Numbered from the stretch's first letter, positions 1 to 6,793 are shown. The stretch: DNA of 19,778 nt from Bacillota bacterium (GCA_003387805.1 QGSR01000007.1:1-19778), one strand, 5' to 3'. Notes: generated from the sequence alone by a model not told the origin. Translations and numbers: made by a program.

Positions 1-420
1 GCTTCGGCCCCACGCCAGCAACGACAGGCTTTGCAGCGCGTTCAGTTCCCGGTCGTCGAAGCCGCCGGCGGCGTAGACCGTCAGATGGTCGATGGCGCCG
101 TCGTTGTCCTCGTCGGTGGGCAGGAAAAACGCGTGGCGATGGCCCCGGGCCGGGCCGGCCCCTTCGTGGCCGCTCAGGGCGGCGGAAACGTTCCCGCCGA
201 ACAGGCGCCCGCAGCGGCCCATCGCGTACGCCCGGGCCGCCTCGCCCAGCCGCAGCGTCCGCCGCACGTGGGGCAGTCCCTGGCCCGCGGCGCCGGCCAG
301 CTCGTAGCGGACGGCCACGGGAAGGTGGCGAGCCGGCGGGGCGGTCGTCCCGGCGCCCGGCGCCGTCGCCGCGTCGTTGGTGTTCCTTCGAGCCGAGTGC
401 GATTCCGTAGACTGCGGCAC
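1..420 (-). CDS. Csb2-like (type I-G/I-U CRISPR Cas5/Cas6-type) protein, 5' part only
   Basis: The frame is open from GTG at 420 to the window edge (140 codons; the 3' end lies outside). The GTG has a strong SD (GAAGGAGGG) 7 nt upstream. After about 30 low-complexity residues there is a short strand region, then RTLRLGEAARAYAM, a Gly/Arg patch, LSGHEG, and the block GHRHAFFLPTDEDNDG followed by IDHLTVYAAGGFDD. From memory of the family, this order matches the C-terminal (Cas6-like) half of Csb2, the Cas5-Cas6 fusion of type I-G (formerly I-U) systems, which handles crRNA in Cascade. The roughly 200-residue Cas5-like N-terminal half expected in full Csb2 is absent. The frame stays open upstream of 420, but the only convincing start is this GTG, and further extension would run through the divergent promoter. 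No CRISPR array or other cas gene is visible here; they could lie beyond position 1. Family assignment is moderate; function is inferred. Confidence 0.55.
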   Translation of the reverse strand, partial: MPQSTESHSARRNTNDAATAPGAGTTAPPARHLPVAVRYELAGAAGQGLPHVRRTLRLGEAARAYAMGRCGRLFGGNVSAALSGHEGAGPARGHRHAFFLPTDEDNDGAIDHLTVYAAGGFDDRELNALQSLSLLAWGRS

Positions 421-559
421 CGAAAGCCCTCCTTCAATGCTCCTCCCAAAGTGCTTCCATTCATGCCGTGGGCGGGGAAGTCCTGGCGCCTGTCCGGGCA
501 TGGGGCGCCGGGCGCCCGGAACGCGAGGCCCCTTCGGCAGCATGAAAGGCGCGGGACCA

Positions 560-589
560 TTGACGAGCAGCGGCAGGATACGATATTGT
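560..589 (+). promoter_or_regulatory. Putative sigma-A promoter of the GntR-ABC operon
   Basis: TTGACG at 560-565 and TATTGT at 584-589 are separated by 18 nt, upstream of the GntR gene. The surrounding AT-rich patch stands out in this GC-rich window. A weaker divergent pair (TTGTCT at 607-602, TATCGT 16 nt further on) could serve the minus-strand Csb2-like gene. Confidence 0.45.
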
Positions 590-598
590 ATTAATACA
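587..598. promoter_or_regulatory. Perfect palindromic operator candidate (TGTATTAATACA)
   Basis: A 12-bp perfect inverted repeat overlaps the -10 element and likely transcription start of the GntR-ABC operon. YtrA-subfamily GntR regulators usually repress their own ABC operons by binding AT-rich palindromes in this position, so autoregulation is the likely role. It sits between divergent genes and could also affect the Csb2-like gene. Confidence 0.5.
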
Positions 599-671
599 TA
601 GAGACAATGTGCGGCGCCCGAGGGAACTGCCGCATCGGCGCACCATGGGGTCGGGTGAGAGGGCGAATGTC

Positions 672-1178
672 GTGCGGTGGCGTGTGAATCCTCACAGCGG
701 CGTGCCCCTGTACGTGCAAATCGAGGAGCAGATCAAGACGGCCATCGTCTCCGGCGTGCTGCAGGAGGGCGACCGCCTGCCCACCGTCCGGGAGCTGGCG
801 CTGGAGCTGACCATCAACCCGAACACGGTGGCCCGGGCGTACCGGGAGCTGGAGCGGGCCGGCTTCATCGACACCACGCCGGGACGGGGCACCTTCGTGA
901 AAGCGGTGCAGGCGCCGCCGATGCCGGAGGAGGAACGCCGCCACCGCCTTTCCTCCGTGGTGGACGTGATGCTGACCGAAGCGCGGGCCTTGGGGTTTGC
1001 CGACGACGAAATCGTGGAAGCGGTACGGTCGGCGCTCCGCGGGGAGCCGGGCGCCGGGGCGGGCCACGAGCCGCGCGGCGGTGCCGACGACGCCGCGGAC
1101 GGCGGGCCCGGTCACGGAGCCAACGGCGGGCCCGGCGGCGGGGAGGGCGCCGAGGGCGGCGCCGGAAGGAGGCGATAA
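672..1178 (+). CDS. GntR family regulator, YtrA subfamily
   Basis: This is a DNA-binding repressor of the YtrA type. The N-terminal winged helix (about residues 5-75) carries the classical subfamily features: NPHSGVPLYVQIEEQIK, then LPTVRELA, then NPNTVARAYRELE and the wing GRGTF. YtrA proteins have only a short C-terminal helical part for dimerisation (here about 80-125) and lack a large effector domain. The last 45 or so residues are an unusual Gly/Ala/Asp/Arg-rich tail of low complexity. I chose GTG at 672 because it follows GAGAGGG at good spacing and gives the family N-terminus; in-frame GTG 609 and ATG 645 lack an SD. The stop lies 2 nt before the ATPase gene, so the three genes are one operon of the usual repressor-ATPase-permease layout. 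Ligand and transported substrate are unknown. Confidence 0.88.
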   Translation: MRWRVNPHSGVPLYVQIEEQIKTAIVSGVLQEGDRLPTVRELALELTINPNTVARAYRELERAGFIDTTPGRGTFVKAVQAPPMPEEERRHRLSSVVDVMLTEARALGFADDEIVEAVRSALRGEPGAGAGHEPRGGADDAADGGPGHGANGGPGGGEGAEGGAGRRR

Positions 1179-1180
1179 GG

Positions 1181-2089
1181 ATGACTTGGAACGAAACCGA
1201 CGCGGCCGTCATCTGCGAAGGCCTGACCAAGCACTACGGCGCGAAAGTGGCCGTGGCCGGCGTCGACTGGGTCGTTCCGAAAGGCAGCGTGACGGGGCTG
1301 GTGGGGCCCAACGGCGCGGGGAAGACGACGACGCTGAAAATGCTCATCGGCCTCGTGCACCCGACGGCCGGGCGGGCGCGGGTGCTGGGCCTGGACGTGG
1401 CCGCGGACGACCTGGCCATCCGGCAGCGCACCGGCTACATGGCCGAAGACGACGCGCTGTTCCGCTGGATGACCGCCGAGGACGCGCTGAAGTTCTCGCG
1501 CCTTCTGTACCCGGCGTGGAGCGACCAGGTGGCCAGGGAGACGCTGGATTTGTTCGGCCTGCCCGCCAACGTGCCCGTGGCCAAAATGTCCAAGGGCATG
1601 AAGCGCCAGCTCGCGCTGACCCTGGCGGTGGCGCAGCGGCCCGAGCTGCTCATCCTGGACGAGCCCACGTCCGGCCTGGACCCGGAGCGCCGGCGGGACT
1701 TCCTCAACGTCATCCTCAAGTCCGTGGCCGCCGAGGGTGCGACGGTCATCATGTCGTCGCACCAGCTGCACGAAATCGAGCGGGTCGCGGACCGGGTGGC
1801 TTTCATGCGGGAAGGGCGCATCGTGCGCGAAAGCGACCTGGACGCGCTGAAAGAAGCGTCGCGGCGCATCCGGGTCATCTTCCAGGGCGACCCGCCGGCC
1901 GACTTGGCCCAGTGGCCCGGCGTCCGCCGGGTGGAGGCCGACGGCCGCCTGCATATCCTCCACGTCAGTGACGTGGACGCCGTGACGGCCCGGCTGAAGA
2001 CCCACAATCCGTTCGTGGTCGAGGTCATCGAGCAAAATTTGGAAGAGCTGTACTTCGAAACGGCCCGGCGGGAGGAGGAGAGGCCATGA
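1181..2089 (+). CDS. ABC transporter ATP-binding protein
   Basis: This 302-residue protein is the nucleotide-binding subunit of an ABC-2 type transporter, acting on the cytoplasmic face of the membrane. Walker A GPNGAGKTT is at about 42-50, the signature is the variant MSKGM at 136-140, Walker B LLILDE at 156-161 is followed by PTSGLDP, and the switch His lies in MSSHQ near 194. The C-terminal 80 residues are the variable extension typical of drug, bacitracin or YtrB-like ATPases. The ATG at 1181 has a strong SD (GGAAGGAGG). An in-frame extension upstream overlaps the GntR gene and is not real. The stop overlaps the permease ATG by 4 nt, so the two are translationally coupled. The family points to efflux or cell-envelope stress response, but the substrate cannot be read from the sequence. 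Confidence 0.93.
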   Translation: MTWNETDAAVICEGLTKHYGAKVAVAGVDWVVPKGSVTGLVGPNGAGKTTTLKMLIGLVHPTAGRARVLGLDVAADDLAIRQRTGYMAEDDALFRWMTAEDALKFSRLLYPAWSDQVARETLDLFGLPANVPVAKMSKGMKRQLALTLAVAQRPELLILDEPTSGLDPERRRDFLNVILKSVAAEGATVIMSSHQLHEIERVADRVAFMREGRIVRESDLDALKEASRRIRVIFQGDPPADLAQWPGVRRVEADGRLHILHVSDVDAVTARLKTHNPFVVEVIEQNLEELYFETARREEERP

Positions 2090-2862
2090 GCGGCGCGGTC
2101 CGGGCGCTGCTGTTCAAAGAGCTGCGGGAGGGACGCTGGAAGTACTTGATCGCCGCCGTGGTGCTCGTGGCGCTGGGCGTGTCCATTCCCGTGACGCATC
2201 AATTTATCGCGGGCATGCTGGAGCAGTACATGGACGACCCGGCCGTGCCGCAGGCGCTGCGGGACCTGCTGCCGCCGGATTTGCTGGAAATGTCGACGTA
2301 CCTTTGGACCAACTGGCACGCGAAAAACTTGTACCAAACGGTGGCCGTCATCGCGCTGGTGTTCGGCTCCGGCGCCGTGGCGGGCGAGTTCAGCCGCGGC
2401 ACCGCCCCGTACCTGTTCTCCCGGGCGGTGGTGCGCAGGAGCGTCCTGGCGGTCAAGACCGCCGTCGATCTGGCCGGGATGGCGCTGGCCATGCTGCTGG
2501 GCACGGCGGCGCTGGACGTGACGGCTCGAATTGCCCACGGCTATGCCGTTTCGGGCGCGTTTTACGCCGGGCTGGTGCCGGCCCTGGCCGGCAGCGTTTT
2601 CGTGTACGGCTTGGCGCTGCTGATCTCCACCCGCATTGATGATCCCGTCAAAGCCGGTGTGGCGGCCGCCGTGGCCGCGGCGCTCTTCTCGATACCGACG
2701 TTCGTGCCCGCCTGGCGCCAATGGTCCGTGTACGTGCAGATGACGGGGCGGTCGCTGTTCGAGACGGGCACGTTTCCATGGCTGCCGGTCCTCGTCATCG
2801 CGGCGCTGGCGGCGGCGCTTTTGGCCGCGGCCGCTTACAGCCTGGAGCGGCGGGACATATAA
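2086..2862 (+). CDS. ABC-2 type permease
   Basis: This 258-residue membrane subunit partners the ATPase encoded just upstream (ATGA overlap). It opens with the amphipathic FKELREGRWKYL segment typical of ABC-2 permeases, followed by a first membrane segment (about 18-36). A polar loop of about 60 residues with acidic character precedes five more hydrophobic segments, around 85-105, 125-150, 160-185, 190-215 and 230-252. That makes six predicted membrane helices and a charged C-terminus ending RRDI. With one ATPase and one permease, the transporter is probably a homodimer of each. It is regulated by the operon's GntR protein, as inferred from the layout. The export substrate is not determinable. 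Confidence 0.85.
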   Translation: MSGAVRALLFKELREGRWKYLIAAVVLVALGVSIPVTHQFIAGMLEQYMDDPAVPQALRDLLPPDLLEMSTYLWTNWHAKNLYQTVAVIALVFGSGAVAGEFSRGTAPYLFSRAVVRRSVLAVKTAVDLAGMALAMLLGTAALDVTARIAHGYAVSGAFYAGLVPALAGSVFVYGLALLISTRIDDPVKAGVAAAVAAALFSIPTFVPAWRQWSVYVQMTGRSLFETGTFPWLPVLVIAALAAALLAAAAYSLERRDI

Positions 2863-3013
2863 CAATGAGCGCGGGGCGGGCTCGGGAGCAATCACGCCGG
2901 CGGCGCCGGCGCCGGAAGATGCCGGCGGCGAAAGGGACGCGCCCGGGAGCGCCGAAAAATGGAAGCGGAAACGGCCCGGGCACGCCGGGGCCGCAGCAGA
3001 GGTGATGCTCTTG

Positions 3014-4027
3014 ATGAGCGGTGCGGAGACGCGCACACGCCGCGGTTCTGAAGAAGAAATCGTGTTTATGCCGCCGGCGGCGCCCAAGTCGCCGTGGGTC
3101 ACGATTTTCTTGGCGTTCGTCGTGGTGGCGTCGCTGCTGCCTTTGGGCCTCTACGTGTATTACGGCACGGTGCAGAGGTCGCTGGAGCTGGCCGTCGAGC
3201 GCGAAGGGCTGTCCGTGCGCTTCGGCGTCGGCCGCATCGACATCCCGTGGGAAGATATGGCCGGCGTCGCTTACGTCGAGCAGCCGGCGCGCATGGGCCG
3301 GGTGGCCGGCGCCGGCCTGCCGGGGCTGCAGATGGGCTGGTACCGCCTGGAAGGCTACGGCCGGGTGTACCGCCTGACCACCGCGGCGCGGCCGGTGGTG
3401 TACGTCGACACGCGGCCGGACGCCGGCAGCGCGCGGCCCGGCACGCGGTACGTTTTCAGCCCGCAGGACGCGGAACGGTTCGCCGCGCTGCTCCAGGCCA
3501 TGCGGGCGGGCGCTGGAGCGGAAGGCGCGCCGGGGGCCACGTTCGGGCGCGGGGGGGGGGGGGGGCGGGGCGCGGTGCCGATCGCGGCCGTGGTCCGGTC
3601 CGCGCCGGGGCCGTCGGTGATGGTTGACCCGCTCATGATCATTTCGCTGCTGGTGACGGCGCCGCTGGTCTTCATCATCCTTTACTTCGCGCGCAAAGGG
3701 GCCAGGGGCCTGCGGTACGCCGTGGGGCCGCAGGGCGTCGTCGTTTACCACCTGGGCAGGAAAGTCTACCGTTGGGACGCGGTGCGGGACGTGCGGCGGG
3801 TCGACGAGCCGCTGCCGCGCGTGTGGCGCCTCATGGGCGCGGCGCTGCCGGGCTATTACGCCGGCGATTTTACGGCGGGCCCGCTGGGCTCGCTGAAGGT
3901 GTACGCCACACGGCTCAAGCCGCCGCTGGTGCTCATGGAGACCCGACTGGGCAAAGTATTGATCTCGCCGGAGGACGTGGACGGTTTCATGGCGGCGGTG
4001 GCGGAGCACCGCCCGTCCGGACCGTAA
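3014..4027 (+). CDS. Membrane protein with two bacterial PH-like domains
   Basis: This 337-residue protein contains two copies of the same unit, a membrane helix followed by a beta-rich PH-like domain. Helix 1 spans about 28-50 and domain 1 about 55-165 (VEREGLSVRFGVGRIDIPW onward). A Gly-rich linker sits at about 175-190, helix 2 at 206-226 and domain 2 at 232-330. Both domains end with the same pattern, a strand with YV or VY, a short gap, then SP-x-D followed by F-x-x-x-(L/V). I read this as the bacterial PH family (PF10882-like), whose members mostly lack a known function. The start at ATG 3014 is favoured by AGAGGTGA just upstream; in-frame GTG 3002 and ATG 3005 are too close to that SD. 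A run of 15 G lies in the linker codons. The operon continues 13 nt later into a YbjQ gene. Confidence 0.7.
   Translation: MSGAETRTRRGSEEEIVFMPPAAPKSPWVTIFLAFVVVASLLPLGLYVYYGTVQRSLELAVEREGLSVRFGVGRIDIPWEDMAGVAYVEQPARMGRVAGAGLPGLQMGWYRLEGYGRVYRLTTAARPVVYVDTRPDAGSARPGTRYVFSPQDAERFAALLQAMRAGAGAEGAPGATFGRGGGGGRGAVPIAAVVRSAPGPSVMVDPLMIISLLVTAPLVFIILYFARKGARGLRYAVGPQGVVVYHLGRKVYRWDAVRDVRRVDEPLPRVWRLMGAALPGYYAGDFTAGPLGSLKVYATRLKPPLVLMETRLGKVLISPEDVDGFMAAVAEHRPSGP
3551..3565 (+). repeat. Homopolymer of 15 G inside a coding region
   Basis: Fifteen consecutive G residues encode the GGGGG linker between the two halves of the PH-like membrane protein. The frame is intact at this length. Gain or loss of 1 or 2 bases would frameshift the second membrane helix and second PH domain. 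Confidence 0.95.
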
Positions 4028-4040
4028 GGAGGTTGATGCA

Positions 4041-4352
4041 ATGCTGCTGGCGACGACGGACACGCTGAACGCGGAGTACGAAGTGCTGGGCATGGTGAAG
4101 GGCAGCCGCGTGCGCGCCCGGCACTTGGGGCACGACATCGTGGCGGCCCTGCGCAAGTTGGTGGGCGGCGAAATCTCGGAGTACGCCCAGCTGCTGGAGG
4201 AGACCCGGGAAGAGGCGATTCAGGCCATGATCGCGGAGGCGCGAAAACTGGGCGCGGACGCGGTCATCGGCGTGCGCATGATGTCCAACTCCATCACGGC
4301 GGGCGCGGCGGAGATGGTCGTCTACGGCACGGCGGTGCGGTTCAAGCGCTGA
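4041..4352 (+). CDS. YbjQ/UPF0145 family protein
   Basis: This 103-residue protein matches the UPF0145 (YbjQ) family along its whole length, about the usual size. It begins with a short strand, then YEVLGMVKGSRVRARHLG, a helix ending GGEISEYAQLLEETREEA, and the characteristic AMIAEARKLGADAVIGVR close to the C-terminus. It ends with a strand (MVVYGTAVRF). The family forms pentameric rings and is sometimes labelled a putative heavy-metal-binding domain; no biochemical function is settled. The ATG follows AAGGAGG at good spacing. It sits 13 nt behind the two-domain PH-like membrane protein and is probably co-expressed with it, so a shared envelope role is possible but unproven. Confidence 0.88.
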   Translation: MLLATTDTLNAEYEVLGMVKGSRVRARHLGHDIVAALRKLVGGEISEYAQLLEETREEAIQAMIAEARKLGADAVIGVRMMSNSITAGAAEMVVYGTAVRFKR

Positions 4353-4365
4353 CCGGCGGGACGGC

Positions 4366-4404
4366 GCGGATTCCGCCCGCGGATTCCGGCTGCGGATTCA
4401 GCCC
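4366..4404. repeat. Three tandem copies of a 13-bp unit
   Basis: GCGGATTCCG-type cores start at 4366, 4379 and 4392, an exact 13-nt period; the third copy has one A for C change. The array fills the gap between the convergent YbjQ gene and the minus-strand gene starting at 4752. There is no T tract, so it is not an obvious terminator. Confidence 0.75.
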
Positions 4405-4752
4405 CTAGTTTTCGGAGCGCATGCCCGGAAACATCAGCGCCGACTGGCGCCACACCCGCTGCACTTTCGGCACCGCCAGCTGCAGGCACTGCTGCGCGTA
4501 GTCGCGCGCTTCCTCCTTGTTGCGGGCCTTGAGCGCCTGGAAAAACGACGGGCGCGCGGCCCGCAGCCGGTGGGGCGACGGCTCGCCCAAAGGATCGGGG
4601 ATCAGGGACAGGTAGTCTTCACCCATCGTCTTGACGATCAGGTAACTCAGCAGCACTTTGACCAGGCCGCTGAACCGTTCTATCTGGTAGTCGGCGGCCG
4701 CCTCCTCGGCGGCGTCCCACAGTGATTCCAGCTCTTCCGGGCGCAGGTTCAC
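4405..4752 (-). CDS. Small helical protein, possibly a lone FCD-like domain
   Basis: This 115-residue protein has no signal peptide or membrane segment. It starts at GTG 4752 behind a good SD (GGGAGGG), so it looks genuinely expressed. It appears all-helical: an acidic first helix (PEELESLWDAAEEAAADY), a hydrophobic helix (SGLVKVLLSYLIVKTMG), a Pro-rich turn (PDPLGEPSPHR), and two helices, FFQALKARNKEEARDYAQQ then CLQLAVPKVQRVW. The last part recalls the ligand-binding FCD domain of FadR-type GntR regulators, where an H-R pair precedes an alternating A-L-x-x-x-(D/N)-x-x-x-A helix, but no DNA-binding domain is present. I do not recognise it firmly. It is convergent with the YbjQ gene and divergent from the M48 protease gene. 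Confidence 0.6.
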   Translation of the reverse strand: MNLRPEELESLWDAAEEAAADYQIERFSGLVKVLLSYLIVKTMGEDYLSLIPDPLGEPSPHRLRAARPSFFQALKARNKEEARDYAQQCLQLAVPKVQRVWRQSALMFPGMRSEN

Positions 4753-4795
4753 GGGTTTCCCTCCCGAATTGTTCCCGTGTTATATTGTACCATTG

Positions 4796-4824
4796 TTGAC
4801 TAGGTGTGGGCGGGTGGATAAGAT
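4796..4824 (+). promoter_or_regulatory. Promoter of the M48 protease gene
   Basis: TTGACT at 4796-4801 and TAAGAT at 4819-4824 are 17 nt apart, a good sigma-A match. It predicts a transcript start near 4831, which rules out the in-frame ATG codons at 4769 (non-SD) and 4823 and supports the start at 4856. Confidence 0.65.
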
Positions 4825-4855
4825 GGGGGCACACCGCCGCAAAGGAATGGTGCCC

Positions 4856-6007
4856 ATGGCGGCCCGGCCAGCGGTCAGCGGCATGCTCGCGCTCTTGCTC
4901 CTCTATTCCACGCTCTCCGTCAGTTTCGGCGTGCTCCCGGCGTCCGCGGCCGGCGAGGACGACGTCCCGCCGGAAATGCAGGCCCGGGCGGAAGCGGTGT
5001 TCGCCCGCATCGCCGACGCGCTGGCGCCCGAGCACGACATTCACGGCAACTACACCATCCAGGTCGTGCGGGAGAAAGTGCCCAACGCGTGGATCAACCG
5101 CAGCAACGAAATTTTCGTCAGCACCGGTCTGATGGAGCTGCTGGCCACCGACGATCAGCTGGCGGGCGTCATCGGCCACGAGATCGCCCACGGCACGCTG
5201 GGCCACATACCGCACCGCATCAATCAAAGCGTGTGGACGGCCTTTGCCGTGCTGGCGCTGGGCATCGCCGCGGGATCCAGCGGGTCCTCGGACTGGGGCG
5301 GCCTGCTCCACATGCGGGACTTGTTCTTGTTCGCCTACAGCCGCGACCAGGAGGCGGAAGCGGACCTGGTGGGCATGCAGTACGCCCGGGCCGCGGGCTA
5401 CAAGCCGGAAGGGCTGGTGGAGGCGCTGCTGCTCATGGACCGGGAGCGGCGCAGCCTGCCGCCGGATTCGCCGTGGCACGACGTGTACCGCACGCACCCG
5501 CCCATTCCGCAGCGGGTGTCCGAGCTGCGGTTCGTGCTGACGACGGAGCAGGTGCTGCAGGCGGCGCCGGCCTCGCCGCCGCTGACGGCGGAGGCGCCGG
5601 CTAGCCCCGAGGACGCGGCCGTCACGTTCGCCCGGGCGCTGCTCAGCGGCGACGCGGAAGGCGCCCGGCGAGTGCTGCTGCGCACGGCCGGCGCCGGCGG
5701 CCCGGCGGAGGGCCGCGAAGACGCGGTGCGCACGTGGATTCAGGACAACGCCCACGCGGTGGATCCCGCCTGGGCGGCGTCGTCGGGGGAAATCGTGGCC
5801 GGCGGAGGCGGCGATGCCGCTTTCGGCTTTGACGCCACCGTGGTCGTGCGGCTGATGCGTCCGGCGCCGGGCGGCGTCCTTGAAGGCGGCGCCGCGGACG
5901 GCCCGCCCGGCGACGCGGTCGTCAGCCCCGAGCTGTCCGTCACTGTGCGGCGCAGCGCGGCGGGCTGGTTCGTGGTGGCGTGGCAGTGGCGGCGGGACGC
6001 ACCATAG
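4856..6007 (+). CDS. Secreted M48 family zinc metalloprotease
   Basis: This 383-residue protease is exported by an N-terminal signal peptide (about residues 1-32, hydrophobic LALLLLYSTLSV, cleavage near ASAA). The M48 catalytic core follows. The zinc motif HEIAH is at 108-112, and the third ligand is the Glu of EAEAD (about 166-170) in the conserved SRDQEAEAD context. A hydrophobic stretch (AVLALGIAAGSSGS) between them recalls the membrane-proximal loop of YfgC/BepA-like soluble M48 enzymes, which degrade or refold misassembled envelope proteins. TYRTHPP-like sequence near 215 is the usual end of the domain. Residues from about 250 form an extra Ala/Gly-rich domain of unknown fold (about 130 residues) with a strand-rich end. 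The start at 4856 has AAAGGA upstream and lies downstream of the promoter. It appears monocistronic. Confidence 0.88.
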   Translation: MAARPAVSGMLALLLLYSTLSVSFGVLPASAAGEDDVPPEMQARAEAVFARIADALAPEHDIHGNYTIQVVREKVPNAWINRSNEIFVSTGLMELLATDDQLAGVIGHEIAHGTLGHIPHRINQSVWTAFAVLALGIAAGSSGSSDWGGLLHMRDLFLFAYSRDQEAEADLVGMQYARAAGYKPEGLVEALLLMDRERRSLPPDSPWHDVYRTHPPIPQRVSELRFVLTTEQVLQAAPASPPLTAEAPASPEDAAVTFARALLSGDAEGARRVLLRTAGAGGPAEGREDAVRTWIQDNAHAVDPAWAASSGEIVAGGGGDAAFGFDATVVVRLMRPAPGGVLEGGAADGPPGDAVVSPELSVTVRRSAAGWFVVAWQWRRDAP

Positions 6008-6022
6008 GCGGCTGAAAACGAG

Positions 6023-6068
6023 AAAGCGGCGCGGCCCGCGGTGAGCACCGCGGACCCGCGCCGCTTTT
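6023..6068. terminator. Bidirectional terminator between M48 gene and sodA
   Basis: AAAGCGGCGCGG (6023-6034) pairs with CCGCGCCGCTTT (6056-6067), with a second small GC hairpin in the loop, followed by a T. The flanking A and T residues make it usable in both directions between the two convergent genes. Confidence 0.75.
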
Positions 6069-6098
6069 GCGCGCCGTCCGGACGCAGCCGGCGGAACT

Positions 6099-6716
6099 TT
6101 ACGAGACGGCCTTCTCGTAGTTCTCCTTCACGGCCGCCCAGTTGACGACGTTCCAGAAGTTCTCGATGTACTCCGGACGCCGGTTCTGGTACTTGAGGTA
6201 GTACGCGTGCTCCCACACGTCCAGGCCGAGAATGGGCGTGTCGCCGTTCATCAGCGGGTTGTCCTGGTTCGGCGTGCTGTACACCTTCAGGTTGCCGTCG
6301 CGGTCCACGACGAGCCAGGCCCAGCCGCTGCCGAAGCGGGTGGCCGCCGCCTGGGAAAACTCTTCCTTGAACGTCTCGAAGCTGCCGAACGCCTTCAGGA
6401 TGGCCTCGGCCAGCGAGCCCTGGGGCGTGCCGCCGGCGTTGGGCCCCATGATGGTCCAGAACAGCGAGTGGTTGGCGTGGCCGCCGCCGTGGTTGCGCAC
6501 CGCCGTCTGGATGTCGGCCGGAATGTTCTTGAAGTCGCGAAGCAGCTCTTCGACGGTTTTGTTCTGAAGCTCGGGATACTTCTCGAGCGCCGCGTTCAGC
6601 CCGTTGACGTACGCCTGATGGTGCTTGGTGTGGTGGATCTCCATCGTCTGCGCGTCGATGTACGGCTCCAGCGCATCGTACGCGTACGGCAGGGCGGGCA
6701 GTTCATGTTTGGCCAT
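6099..6716 (-). CDS. sodA: Superoxide dismutase (Mn/Fe type)
   Basis: This 205-residue enzyme converts superoxide to oxygen and hydrogen peroxide in the cytoplasm. All family landmarks are present in order: the first metal ligand His at about 28 in [14 protein letters not shown]; the second in [21 protein letters not shown]; and [18 protein letters not shown], which holds the Asp and His ligands. The [11 protein letters not shown] loop suggests manganese or cambialistic use, but metal choice cannot be decided by eye. The ATG has a very strong SD (AAGGAGGGGG, 8 nt away); the longer open frame upstream lies in the 5' UTR and promoter. Length is normal for the family. It is probably monocistronic, bracketed by its own promoter and the terminator shared with the protease gene. 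Confidence 0.97.
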   Translation of the reverse strand: MAKHELPALPYAYDALEPYIDAQTMEIHHTKHHQAYVNGLNAALEKYPELQNKTVEELLRDFKNIPADIQTAVRNHGGGHANHSLFWTIMGPNAGGTPQGSLAEAILKAFGSFETFKEEFSQAAATRFGSGWAWLVVDRDGNLKVYSTPNQDNPLMNGDTPILGLDVWEHAYYLKYQNRRPEYIENFWNVVNWAAVKENYEKAVS

Positions 6717-6745
6717 GTGATGGACCCCCTCCTTGAGATTTTCGG

Positions 6746-6765
6746 CAGCCGCTCCCCCGCGGCTG
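6746..6765 (-). other. 5' UTR hairpin upstream of sodA
   Basis: CAGCCGC and GCGGCTG form a perfect 7-bp stem around a six-base loop, about 15 nt upstream of the sodA SD. It may stabilise the transcript; no known riboswitch is recognised. Confidence 0.5.
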
Positions 6766-6783
6766 ACTTCGTACACAGCTTGT

Positions 6784-6793
6784 ATTATAGCAC
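6784..6793 (-). promoter_or_regulatory. Extended -10 promoter of sodA
   Basis: On the minus strand TATAAT (6789-6784) is preceded by TGC, a TGn extended -10 element. The -35 region is weak. It lies about 70 nt upstream of the sodA start. Confidence 0.55.

Noticed and set aside
1..660. CRISPR array next to the Csb2-like gene
   Set aside because: No regularly spaced repeats were found in this region or elsewhere in the window.
677..1180. Long in-frame extension of the ABC ATPase gene upstream (ORF from 677)
   Set aside because: It overlaps the GntR gene in another frame, has an Arg/Gly-rich shadow composition, and the ATG at 1181 has a strong SD.
2865..3005. 46-codon Arg/Pro-rich ORF between the permease and PH-like genes
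   Set aside because: No proper SD, GC-driven composition, and no recognisable features; it ends in the SD of the next gene.
1435..3102. 555-codon minus-strand ORF
   Set aside because: Antisense to the ABC operon; composition is the typical shadow of GC-rich coding sequence and shows no family motifs.
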